From Macrotrachela quadricornifera (taxonomy: Eukaryota; Rotifera; Eurotatoria; Philodinida; Philodinidae): DNA of 64,000 nt. The stretch spans positions 242,785-306,784 of the forward strand of contig JAJEKB010001195.1 in the NCBI GenBank assembly GCA_022393335.1. Direction: 5' to 3'. Below the pieces are notes generated by a model. The model was not told the origin of the DNA. It searched no databases and saw only the letters and a list, made by a program, of their open reading frames with translations. The translations under genes were made by a program, and so were the position numbers. Positions 33,639 to 45,885 of the stretch are shown piece by piece (within the stretch, counting starts at the first letter, position 1; every line of letters starts with the position of its first letter).

Positions 33639-35807
33639 AATATTTCGTATTGAAAAAAAAAGAAATATTTATCTACAAATTCTATTTTATTTTTCCAAAA
33701 AAGTAAGTTGTCTGTCAAATGTCACACTTGTAATTTGTCTCGTGAGAAAAATAATGAAATGCAATGTATGTAAGAATAAAGATAGGATAAAAAAAACGAG
33801 AGAAATATGAGAAGATTGAACGAAGAAAAACATGTTTTTATTGAAAAAAAAATATTTGTAATATAAATGAAAGATAAATTAACTCTTCTTGACCTTTTTT
33901 TTTTTACTTGAATTAATAATTAAAAAAAGAAAGTTTTTTAACAGTACCTTCTGTCTCAACTTTAGCATAATACAAAAGAAAAAATCTATGTGTCTTGCGT
34001 TTCTTTCTCGTTCATTACCTCAAATTATCAGTTGCTTTTAAATTTTTTATGTTACAGAAGTAATAATTGAAATATTCTATTTTTTTATTTTATTAGTTGT
34101 CTATGAGACAGGTTTTAAGCCAGGAAAAAATATTCTTTTTCTCTTAGAAATGACGTATTTTGTAAGTTTTTTAAAGATAAAATATAATAAATCGAGCATT
34201 TTTTTTTCATAAAAGTAAAAAGAAAAATTCATAGACAGATGATTATCTCGATTCTTATTTATCATTTTGATTAATTCTCAAATAATCATTTTAGTTTTAA
34301 ATATTTTTTTTTTGAAAACTCCAGATAATATTTACTATGTATACATAAAAACTTTAAAGATGAACATGAAAAATTAATCCAGACCTTTATAATAATATTT
34401 TTATCCTTTTATTTATGTAGTTTCTATTTATTTCATAAATAGATCAAATATATAAAAATAGGAGGATAATCTACTCTACGTGCTACGCCTTCACATACCG
34501 ATTAAATTACAATGATAAAGGACATAATCATAAAAAATAAATAATCCATTTAAATTCATTAGTACATGATTCTTTTTATTTCTAGAAAAGTTAATCATTA
34601 AAAAAGTCATTTTATTTAATAATTATCACCATCATGAGCTCATCAAAAAAAAAAACTTTTTTTTTCTTTTACAAAAACAAGAAAAATCATTTATTTTATT
34701 TTTGATAAAAATAAAGAAAACATAATATTTTTTACAACTATTATGATTTGTTAGTTGCTTGCATAGATTCATCAGTATATTAATATTTTTATTATCATAT
34801 AGCTTAGAATAAATTAAGATCATATCTTAATTAAAATCATTTCATCAAGGATTCAATTATCAATGTCATTTATATTCATTAAAATTTCATACAAATGAAT
34901 ATATTTATTATTAATTTAAATTTAACAACAATCTGAAAAATAAATATAACATTGTTGAACGAAATCAAAAATTACATTTAATTTTTATTAATTGAAACTT
35001 GACTCAAAAAATACGGAATATATGCGTTTCTAATCATGTATATCGAAACAAGATACACTATATATATATATATGAACCATGACATTCGAGATTTTGACTA
35101 TTTAATATAAATAATCATAATTTATATCCTTGAGAAACAATGAATTGATCATTGAATATAGTCAATGAGACAGGAATCAGTAATAGATATAATCATTAAG
35201 ACTTTAACGTGTCGAAAAGACAGACAACGAACAGACATACAGGGTCGAAATTGAATCAAATCATATGCAGAATTACCTTGACCATGAAGCATATCATTCT
35301 TTTTTACTACTTATTCAATACATTTTTTTTTCATCCGAATATATGAGAAGAAAAATGACAATCTGCATAAAATACAAGCTCATTAACTAATATATTATAA
35401 ATATTTATGTTTTTATTTTCATGTCTTTCTTTTCTAGCAAGGTTACGAATATTTTTGTTCTGATTTTCCATCATGTCTCTTCGTTTTTTTTTTGCCTTCC
35501 ATAAAAAGCAAGCAGTCAGCCGTATTGAAAACGATGTGAAGTCGTTGTCCATGATTATACATCACCTTAGTTGAATAAACATAACGTCTATTAACGACTG
35601 GCAAACGAATAACAACAAATTAAGAAGGATACCTGTACAGAACGTTTGTATATGCGATATATATAGAGAAAGTGAGAGGGGGTGAGAAGAGTATCACCAC
35701 TTGTAATCTCTTTTTCTACAGATTCATTTGAACGTATTTGTATATATAATAGAAAAACAAAGGAGAGAAAAGAGGAGCAAAACGAATTTGCTTATTTTAA
35801 TTAGCAT
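33639..35807. other. Intergenic region between the EF-hand gene and the ankyrin/SOCS gene
   Basis: No gene is supported over 2.2 kb. It should hold divergent promoters for the minus-strand EF-hand gene and the plus-strand ankyrin gene. The open frames at 34632-34823 and 35331-35552 are A/T homopolymer-rich and have no motif. Confidence 0.5.
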
Positions 35808-37793
35808 ATGGGTTGCAGTAACGGTAAACAACATGTTGAAAAAGACAAAAACAAAAGACGATCAAAAATTAAAAAAATATTACGTTTTCAATCACGTCAT
35901 TCATCCAATTCAACACGACCAATAAGTTATACAGGAATAAATGAAAATCGTGAAGAACATGATATATCAATTCGACCACTATCAATGATCAATGTTGTTC
36001 CATTTCATGATTTAGAAATAAGTAAAATTCATTTATTAGATAATCACTTATTTTTTAAAAATTTTATTAATTAAAGAACTATCAACTAATAATTTTGATA
36101 ATCAAAATCAGACAACATCTCATTCAGCATCAAGACGATCATCTAAAACAATTGATTCATTAATAATAGGTTATAAAATAAAATAAATATATGAGAATTA
36201 TTATTATTTAGTTTCTTTTTATTTTTTTATTTTACAATATTTAGATAATTCATCTGACCAGATAAATATTACTACAAATTATCAGCAAAAATCTGTGACA
36301 CATACGGAATTATTTACTATCCATAAGTAGGTAAGTTTAATATTTATGTTAAAATATGTATATTTATTTTGTTAATCAATTTAATAAATAGATCAAATGA
36401 AAATGATAATAATTTAATTGATGAAAATAATTGGAAATATTATATTCCATTAACACTTGAAAAAATTCGTAAAATATCATTATTAAAAGAGATAATATAT
36501 AAAAATATTACTGATGAATTTCTTCATATAATAAATCATTTTATTCGATATGAAAAATCTGCTGAAAATGAAGAATTTCTTGAATGGTTTTTTGATGAAC
36601 TTGAATATTTTATGCATTCATATGATGATAATAATGAATATAAACATCAATCTTTACTTATACGTTCAATTGAACAAGATCGTTATGATTGTATGAAATA
36701 TTTATTTGATCATAAATTATTATTAAGTAAACTTGATATAAATATAATTAATGAACAAGGTCGTCATTGTTTATTAATGTTAACACATAAAAATGGTCCA
36801 ATTGATTTAATAAAATATTTATTAACAAATCATTTATCATGTCTTGATACAAATAAACTTGATTTAAATAAATTTAGTTCATTACATCATGCATGTCGAC
36901 ATTTTAATTTATCTATATGTGAATTAATATTACCATATATAAATAGAAAAATTTTAGAAATTGAAAATTCTGAATTACATACACCACTTGATTATTGGAT
37001 TGAATGTTTATGTTCATTAAAAAAATTAAAACCAACATATATTCAACATCATTCAGATATATTACGTCTTGATTATTTACTTAATGATAATGATTATTAT
37101 TCAAATGTATTATTTTTTCAAAAATTAATTAATTATGGTGGACAATTAACTAAATTTCCATTACGTTATATACGTTCAATATTACCACAATTAACATTTA
37201 AACAAAAATTATCATATGTTGATCATCATGTTAATCTTTGTTGTACTTTATATAAAAATCGTTTATCAACATTAATACGTGATTATGATTGTATAAAAAT
37301 AAGTATACAAGCTGGAGAAATTTTAACAGAATTTATTTATGCATTAGGTGCTGTACAACTTGAACTACAAAATCGTTTAACAGCAACTCATACATATTCA
37401 AATATATATGAAACAGGTATAAATCGTTATTCTCATGAAAATAATCAATTAAAATCTAAAGAACATGATGGTTTACAATTAAATATGCGTATGCTTTGTT
37501 TTAAATTTTTTCGTTTATTTCAATGTATTTATAATAATCCAGATGTTAATGTAAAAAGTTTACATTTTGAACATATATTTCGTCGTGTTTGGGTTTATTG
37601 GAAAGAACCTATCAGAATATTTATTGCACAATGTAAAGAAAAAAATTCCTCATTAAAATCTATTTGTCGAAGATTATTATTTAAACATTTAAATCATTAT
37701 CCAGCTGATATACAATATTTACCAATTAATACATCTTTAAAACAATTTGTTGCATTTGATAATCAATTCTTTATTGTTCAAAGAAAATATTAA
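35808..37793 (+). CDS. Ankyrin-repeat and SOCS-box protein (ASB-like) with acylation-type N-terminus
   Basis: Exons 35808-36021, 36077-36169, 36245-36326 and 36392-37793 give 596 residues. The N-terminus MGCSNGKQ followed by a Lys/Arg-rich stretch (KDKNKRRSKIKK) is a typical dual myristoyl/palmitoyl plus basic membrane signal. A Ser-rich linker follows. The middle has degenerate ankyrin repeats (HQSLLIRSIEQDRYDCMKYL, GRHCLLMLTHKNGPIDLIKY, FSSLHHACRHFNLSICELIL, SELHTPLDYWI). The C-terminus SLKSICRRLLFKHL...YLPINTSLKQFVAFD fits a SOCS box: a BC-box SLxxxCR followed by LPxxxxLK. Such proteins are substrate receptors of Elongin-B/C-Cullin5 ubiquitin ligases. The substrate is unknown. The SOCS call rests on the motif by eye. 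Confidence 0.7.
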
Positions 37794-38338
37794 TTTAAAT
37801 ATAGAGTAGACCTTATTTTTTCATCTTTTTTTTTTATGATAAATAAAAAATATCATTCAAAGACTATTTTTTAATAATATTATATATTGATAAGATATGA
37901 TTAGATATATGTGTTCTATATAACATACAGATTTGTTGAAAGTATATAAAAGTTATTGAAATTTTCTGATAATATTTGTCGTAAATGTATATAGTTCCCA
38001 AAATTAGTCTGAATACTTTTTAAATCATATCTCTCTGATTATTTATTATTAAGAAAATAACATATATGCGTGTCAACATTGTTCTCGTTGATATAAACTT
38101 GACAATAAATGATAATCAATTTAGTTTTAATAAGGTAAAGTTAATTGATACAATAAATCAAATATACTCATCGTAGCAGATGTCACCCAGTATCAACATA
38201 CCGTTTACTGAGGCAAGGTATACAATAATCATGGCGATGACAAACGAAAGTAATATAATAGTTAGATTCGATTCAACTTATTTTCGTTCATTTTAATCAT
38301 CTATTGAAAAAAAGACTATTTATCAAGAACGTACGAGA
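37794..38338. other. Intergenic region
   Basis: AT-rich spacer between two plus-strand genes. No gene, repeat or RNA is recognised. Confidence 0.5.
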
Positions 38339-41164
38339 ATGAAAAAAGGCTCGGTATTTAGTAATAAAAAAGGTCCTTTAGGAAATGGATACGGCACATT
38401 AGTTAATATTTCATCTTCATCATCTTCATTTTTCGATAATAGTAGTCAACAACAAAATCCATTAGGATCTGTTCGAAATTGGCAAGCTACACCAACAAAT
38501 ACACGTCGATTACCTCCTCTTCATTATCAACAATTATTACATCCATCAAACTCATCTACAAGTATTAGAGCACATCCAATGGCTCCTTCTATTACTGGAA
38601 ATACACCAAATACAAGTGTTATCAATCGAGCTAAACCATATACACTTCAAGGTCTTGTCGAAAATCTCAATGAAGTAAAGAACTATGATTTATTTTTTAT
38701 TCTTTTTTTATTTTTATTTCATACAGTTACTTACCGAACTTGGTATTCCTCATTGTATGCGTTATGAAATAAAATATGGCTTTGAAGATATTCTTACTGT
38801 TCTCGATGTATACCATCAATTCGTCTTTCGTAGTTTTTTTATTTATGTATTTTAATTATAGCATTTAACAAATCCATCACGTTATGAAAATCAACGTTTT
38901 CAACCATTTCCACCTGCTCCTCAACCAAATAAACCTGGTGGAAAAGTTTCATTAACTGATCGTTGGGCATATTTAAAACATGTTCTTTTAACATATCGTC
39001 TTTCAACAGTTGAACAACTAACACGTATTAAACCAGAACGTACAATGTCAAATGAAAATATCATGATTATGATTGAATTATTAATTCAATTAATAACATG
39101 TATTATTAAAAGTGAACAAGAACAAGAACGTATATTAGGAAATAATTATTTAAAAGAATTTAAATTATTAATGCGTCAAATGTTTTGGATTGGTCGACAT
39201 GATCCTGTTGTTATGGAAGAATCTATGTATGAATTAAGACATCATATTTATGCAAAAGATAATCTTGAAATAATTGATAAATTAAAACATGAAAAACAAA
39301 TTAATGAAATGATTATTGAACGTGATCAACTTAAACAACAAGTAAAAATTTCGAATTTTATTTTATTTCTTTTTTTGAATTATTATATTTTGTTAAATAT
39401 TTAGTTTGAAATATTAAAAGGAACTTGTAATGAACTTGAAAATGAATGTACAATATTAATAAAATTAAATGAAAATGATCTTATTGAATTTACAAAAAAA
39501 CAAGAAGAAATATCTGATGAACAAGCTAAATTAGTTGAATTAACACAAATTGTTGAACAAAAAGGTATAAATATAAAAAATATTTTTCTTTTGTTTTTTT
39601 TTTTGCAAAAAATCATTTTTCATATAATATTTAGAAATGGATAAAAAACATTTAACTGATCGTAATCAATCATTATCAGATCGACTTTTTTCTCAACAAA
39701 CAGATACTGAATTTCAACGTCATATTCGTTCAAATAGTGAACTTAAACAACAACATGAAGTTCTTCTTTCTACATTACTTCTTGAACAACAATTACATTC
39801 AACAGCAACTAATGAACATAAACGACTTGTTAAAGAAGTAATCAGCTAAGATTCTTATTTTGAAATCTATGGATTCAAATTTTCTAATCTTCGATCAATT
39901 CGATCTTTTTTTCTCAAATCCAGTTAATATACATAGTTGGATTTGAATATCGATGTCGATATAAAGAGAACTATTTTCAGAATTTATTTACATTAAATAT
40001 CTCTAATAGAGACATTTAAATCTAAATTTTACCATTGAAAACTATAATATTCTAATCCACATCACTATTTTTCTCTTATCCTTTTTTTTAGTTACAAGAA
40101 TCTCTTGGAAAATATCAAATATTACTCAGTGCATATAAACATAAAGCACCTCGACCACCACCATCTACGGTTGATATTGATTTAACTAATATAATTGGTG
40201 ATACAACATCGAATATAGATAATGATTTAGTCAAACAAGCACAAATAGCAATTGAAAATTTAACAAAAGAAATAAATGCTCAAGAAATTCTACTTACTCA
40301 ACGCCATCGAGATCTAGAACAAGAATCAAAAGCAGTATTTAAAAATTTTTTTATTATAAACATAAATCATATATGTATATATTATAATTAGAAAATTGAA
40401 GAACTTCAATCAGCTGAACGTGAATGGAAATCAGCAGCTAAAAATGGTCAACGTCGAGCCGCTCAACAAAATGAATTAAGTCGTTTTCAACAAGAAATTC
40501 GTTTAATAAGAACAAAAATTCTAGAAATTGAACGACGAATTGAAGAGAAAAAAACATCAACAATTCAATTAAAAAAAGATTTTGAACAAGTAAAATTATT
40601 TTCTTATATAAATATAATAATGTTTTTCTTTTTAATTATTTTTTATCTTTAGATTAAATCAGATATTATTCAATTATTATCACGTTATGAATTATTAGAA
40701 ACAAATTATATTAATAAAGAAGAAGAATTTCGACGAAATTTATCATGGTTTATATTTGATCAAACACAATTAGCTAAAATATTTCGACGAGATGTTGATG
40801 AATTAAAACGTATGCAACAAGAATATATGTCAAAATTAGATATTAATTTAATATCATCATCATTTGATGAACTTATTCAACAACAAATTAATAAATATTA
40901 TCATTATAAACATATTGAAGATGATGATGATGATGATAATAAAATAGATTATCTTGATGAACAATATAAATTAATTAATAAATTTGATAAAATACATGAA
41001 GAACATATTTTATGGTTAAAAAAGAAAAAGAAAAATGCAAAAATTCTAGGACCAATTATTGAACGATTTCGTATGTTGTATAATTAATAATATTTAAATT
41101 ATTTATTTTGCGTCATTTTTTAGAAGAACTCTACGATCATTTACCAGTGCTTGATAATAAGTAA
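38339..41164 (+). CDS. Unidentified coiled-coil protein
   Basis: Nine exons (38339-38674, 38727-38807, 38862-39341, 39405-39564, 39635-39837, 40092-40334, 40392-40589, 40653-41070, 41124-41164) give 719 residues in a consistent frame. A Ser/Pro-rich N-terminus is followed by a small globular helical region (residues about 105-250; TLQGLVENLNE, LLTELGIPHCMRYEIKYGFE, SLTDRWAYLKHVLLTYRLST). Long coiled coils follow to the end (HEKQINEMIIERDQLKQQ, IEELQSAEREWKSAAKNGQR). A globular head with a coiled-coil tail is common in cytoskeletal, ciliary and kinetochore proteins, but I see no diagnostic motif and do not name it. The last exon is inferred from a GTATGT donor and TTTTTAG acceptor; reading through would instead stop at 41087. 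Confidence 0.75.
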
Positions 41165-41331
41165 AATTTTTCTCTTTTTTTTTTGTCAGATATTTTAATA
41201 TTTTATATACATATTATGAGTAATTATGTCAGATATATAAATTTATTTTTTTATGTTAGAATAGATATATTAAAGGATTGAATTTATGAAAATTTTCTGT
41301 ACTTTTAGATTTATATATATACATCTATAGT

Positions 41332-44300
41332 ATGACGCAATTAAACTTTGCAGTTGTGACAGGTAATGTTAAGTTATTTTCTTTTGCTTTTATATTACAC
41401 TATTATTGTGCATTGTTAAATAATTGAACCAGAAACATTTAAAAGAAATCTTGAAAAAACTGGAATTTTTTTCTCTCTCTTTTTATCAACTATTATTGTT
41501 GATATCAATATATAAAATATTTAATAGGAGAAAAGACAACGATGAACTGTTTATTATGTGATATATATATACGTCAATGTTCGATCTAAGATTACGTTTA
41601 GTTCCGTATTAGCCTAGGCGAAACAGCTTTGGGAATGAATGTGTTCAATGCTGGATCACAAAAAAAGTTTTGTTAAAATTCAACCATTAGTTGATTGTTT
41701 GGGTTTGAATGCGTAAAATTATGAATAATTTAATACATAAGAATAGATTCTTTGGAAAATGGTCCATAATCGTGTGACTCTGTATTTCAATTCTTCGTTG
41801 ATGATTCTAATATTTGAAAGCTGATTACTTCTTCAAAGTTCATTGACCTAGAAACGAATTCGAATTTTAAGGAAAACTTCTTTCCTACTCGTGACATTGA
41901 ACGCGCCTATTCTCGGATCTGAGTTTTGTCAAGACTAATCTGAGAGTAAACATGATCTCAGTTTAAATACATATATTCTTTGTGTCTATTTCAGTGAGTA
42001 CGACTTGTTATGATAATCCAATAAAAGATCAATCAGGACCAGCACTTATTAAATTTATGGCAGAGAAATCAAACGATACGTATGTAAAATGAAATTTTTC
42101 ATCATTGAAAAAAATCATATTTAAATCATTAAAAGAGAAAATTCTCAAATTATTCATTTATTATCTTATTTAGTGTTCAATGGATACATCTAGCGTCGAC
42201 AATTGTACCTGATAATCAAATTCATCTCAAGGTATATACGTTTTCTCTTTCAAATTTGTAGATTTTTTTTTCTTCCATATACATACAATTCTTTATTATA
42301 AATAGTATAAAGTAGACGCTAAAATTTGATATAAATGATTTCTTTTTTGATAAAACCCTATTTTGTGTTTTCACATTGCTCAAGTCGTTTGATTGATTTT
42401 ACATAAGACATTCTAAGCATATCGAAATGTTCAATTAAATGTATATGATCAAGCATAAAATATTTTCGTTCATTAATTGCTAAAAAAAAAGTATCAATAA
42501 TCTATTGATCGTTATATCATAAATGGATGAAGCAAATAACAAACGTATAATCCAAAAGCAAAAGATTGTATTTGATAAACACAATAATTAGAAGTAACTA
42601 GTGAAAAACCTAGCCAAAGAACAAAGAATGTTCTGTATAGTCAAGTTGAAAAACTAATTGATCATAAAACGGAAAATAGTGATTTGCAATACAGTTGGTT
42701 TAGCATAAAGATATCAATGAGAAAATTACATATGATGGCTATATTGTCGTCTGTCTCAAGGTAAGATTTATTTAACAATTGATATAGAAAGATTATATTT
42801 TGTTTAAAATTGATTAGATCATCTCAATTAATTTTCTATACGTGATTTGAAAACATTAAACAAAATCGCTGGCTTTTTGTTCATTTAAATTGATATTTTT
42901 AGTGAATTTTTAAAACAAATCAGTAAAAATTGATCTACAATAAATTAAAATTCAAACAGAAGGTAGCAATTTCTATTAAAAATCATTCATTTTCTTAAGC
43001 ATTATTTTATTTTAATAACCCATTTTGTTTTAATCGATTAATATTATTTTTTTTTCTTATCGAATAAATATTATTTTGAAAAATAAATTTATATTTTATT
43101 TATTTAAGACGATCTGCATAAACTTTTTGTTTATCTTTATAGGAAACATTATTAAAATTGAGTGATGAATTACGACCACATTTGATTTTAACAACTGGTG
43201 GAACAGGAATTAGTCCAGATGATATTACACCAGAAGTATGATTTTATTTTTCAATTAAAATGGATATTAAAACTGAATAGAATCTATGAATAATGTCAAG
43301 ATTAATATTTCTGAATACTATATTTAATTCATCTAATTTAAAATTGTTTCTTTTAATTTCCTTTTCTAGGCTACGCGTGATGTTATTACAAGAGAAATTC
43401 CTGGTATGGCACAAACAATGATTGCAAAATCATTAGCAATCACACCAATGGCAATGATTTCGAGGTATGATTTATTCAAAACATTTTTTTTCCTTTTACT
43501 ATCCATATTGATAATTAGACCAGTATGCGGTATATATCAGCAAACATTAATTATTAATTTACCAGGCAGTAGTAAAGGATGTATAGTACGTACTAATTTT
43601 TAGTTGTTTATATCTGTATTAGCATATTCTATCTTTCTATTTGCAAAGGAATGCTTAGATTTTGTTTATCCAGTTTTACGACATGCTGTTGATTTGATTC
43701 AAAATAAACGTGCAGATGTAGCTGCTACTCATTCTGCTATGCAGGGAAAAGTTCGTAATTTGTTTAATTTTATACGATAGTAATAATATAGAGAATATTT
43801 ATTTTTTTATAGACTAATAGAAAACATCATTCCTGTGGTGACGATCACCATCACCATCATCAGCATCAGCATAGTATAATCATATAGATAATTGATATTT
43901 TAAAATAAAACTTTTGAATTTCAGCTGAAACAAGGAGTAAAGATGAACGATTGCGTCATTCTCCATATCCGCTGATATCTGTTGATGATGCTATGAAAAT
44001 TATTTTTGAACATGCTGATAAAATGTCAATAATCGATAAACCTCTAACTGGTAAATATATCTAATAATATTAATAGAAATTTTATTATTGTTATAAAATT
44101 TTGAAATTTCAAACGAATTAATAATAATTTATTATAGAATGTTTGGGTTACGTCTGTACTGAGGAAGTTGTTGCTAAAGAATCATTTCCACCGTTTCGAG
44201 CATCTATTAAAGATGGTTATGCTGTTCGTTTACATTCTGATCGATCTCATGAACAAATCTATGAAGTTGTTGGACGTTCAGATGCTGGAGGAGAAAATGT

Positions 44301-45792
44301 AAATTAAAAAAGAATGTACAAATTTATTTGATTCATCTTCTATAATATTTCATTTTTTTAGATTAACATTCCACTTAATGAAGGTCAATGTGTAATAATT
44401 AATACAGGTGCTAAATTACCTGATGATGCCAATGCTATTATTCAAATTGAAGATACACAAGTTCATGAACGTCATCCAACAAAAAAAGATGGTTCAGATG
44501 AGAAAAGTATTCGTATTATTACTGAATGTTCTATGAATCAAGATATAAGGTATATATTTAAATTAAAATTTAAATAAAAAAAAATATATCTTCTGAGATG
44601 TTTTTTTTAATAGGAATATTGGTGATGATGTTAATGTTGGTGAACTTGTCTTAGAAAAAAATATTCCTTTAGGACCTGCTGAATTAGGTCTTCTTGCTAC
44701 AGTTGGATTACAGACAGTACGTGTTTATGATAAACCACATGTTGTGGTTCTTTCAACTGGCAATGAAGTTAGTTAAATTTATATTTAATATTTTATTATT
44801 TTAAATATTTATAGTTAATGCCAATTGATGCTCCATCAACTGATAATGGAAAAATTCGTGATAGTAATAAAATAATGCTTATGAGTGCATTACAAGATTT
44901 GAATATACAATATGTTGTTGATGGTGGTACAGCAAAAGATGAGTTTGTATTTAAATTTTTTAGTAAAAATTAAAATAAAGTTTATTGGTTTTGGTACTAT
45001 AGTGAATCATCAGTTATTCAAACATTACAATCAGCTTTTGAATTGGCTGATATTGTTATTTCAACCGGTGGTGTTTCCATGGGTGATAAGGTATTTAAAA
45101 AAAGAAAATAAGAAAGAAAGAAAAATTTTGAAAATAAATTATATAGGATCTGATTAAATCAATTTTAATAAAAAATTTTCATGCTACAATTCATTTTGGT
45201 CGTTTACAAATGAAACCTGGCAAACCAACTACTTTTGCTACATGTGAAATAAATGGAAAGAAAAAACTTTTCTTTGGTTTACCAGGTTTATAAATAAATT
45301 ATTTTATATTTACTTCATTTTTTCATACATGTACATATATCTTTAGGTAATCCTGTATCAGCTTTAGTCACGTATTGGTTACTTGTTGTACCTACGCTTA
45401 AGCGTATGATGGGATATATGCAACCTCATCATCCAGTAATTCGTGTTCAGGTATAATTTAATTAACATAAAAAGAAAAAAAGATAACAGTACACAAAAGC
45501 AATTGTTTTTTTTAAATTTTATGTTCGATTATTGTAGCTTAATCAGCCAATTGAATATCTTGATCATCGACCTGAATATATTCGTGTAATTATTGAATGG
45601 TCAACAAAATCATCAATTCCAATAGCACGTATTGTTTCACCAGGAAATCAATGTAGTTCACGTTTACTTAGTGCACGACGTTGTACAGGTTTAGTACGTT
45701 TACCAAGTAAAACTGATGTTAATTCATCATTTTTTAATATTAATCAAGATGGTAATGGTCAACAAGTTGATTGTTTGCTTTTGTCATTATAA
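41332..45792 (+). CDS. GPHN: Gephyrin (MogA-MoeA fusion, molybdenum cofactor synthesis)
   Basis: Many short exons run from ATG at 41332 (31-nt first exon, [10 protein letters not shown]) to TAA at 45790-45792. The N-terminal G (MogA) domain contains [30 protein letters not shown] and [11 protein letters not shown] linker rich in His ([12 protein letters not shown]) replaces the long Pro/Ser linker of vertebrates. The C-terminal E (MoeA) domain has [76 protein letters not shown] and [11 protein letters not shown]. The G domain adenylates molybdopterin and the E domain inserts molybdate; in animals gephyrin also clusters glycine and GABA-A receptors. In the G domain the aspartate that normally follows TVS is Thr here (TVSTTC). 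One intron (about 42233-43140) is unusually long. Confidence 0.93.
42233..43140 (+). other. Long (0.9 kb) gephyrin intron
   Basis: It joins ...DNQIHLK to [14 protein letters not shown]. It is AT-rich, with no open frame or repeat that I recognise. Most other introns of the gene are shorter than 100 bp; the first, 41363-41994, is also long (632 bp). Confidence 0.6.
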
Positions 45793-45885
45793 TTAATGTA
45801 AAAGAAAATAAAAAAAAAAAAGAAAGATATAACAAAAAAAAATTGTTTTTTTTTTCTTTTATTTTGAACAATCAATTGATGATGA

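Noticed and set aside
40653..41087. Read-through end of the coiled-coil gene at 41087
   Set aside because: A consensus GTATGT donor and TTTTTAG acceptor give an in-frame continuation (ELYDHLPVLDNK), so the spliced end at 41164 is preferred.
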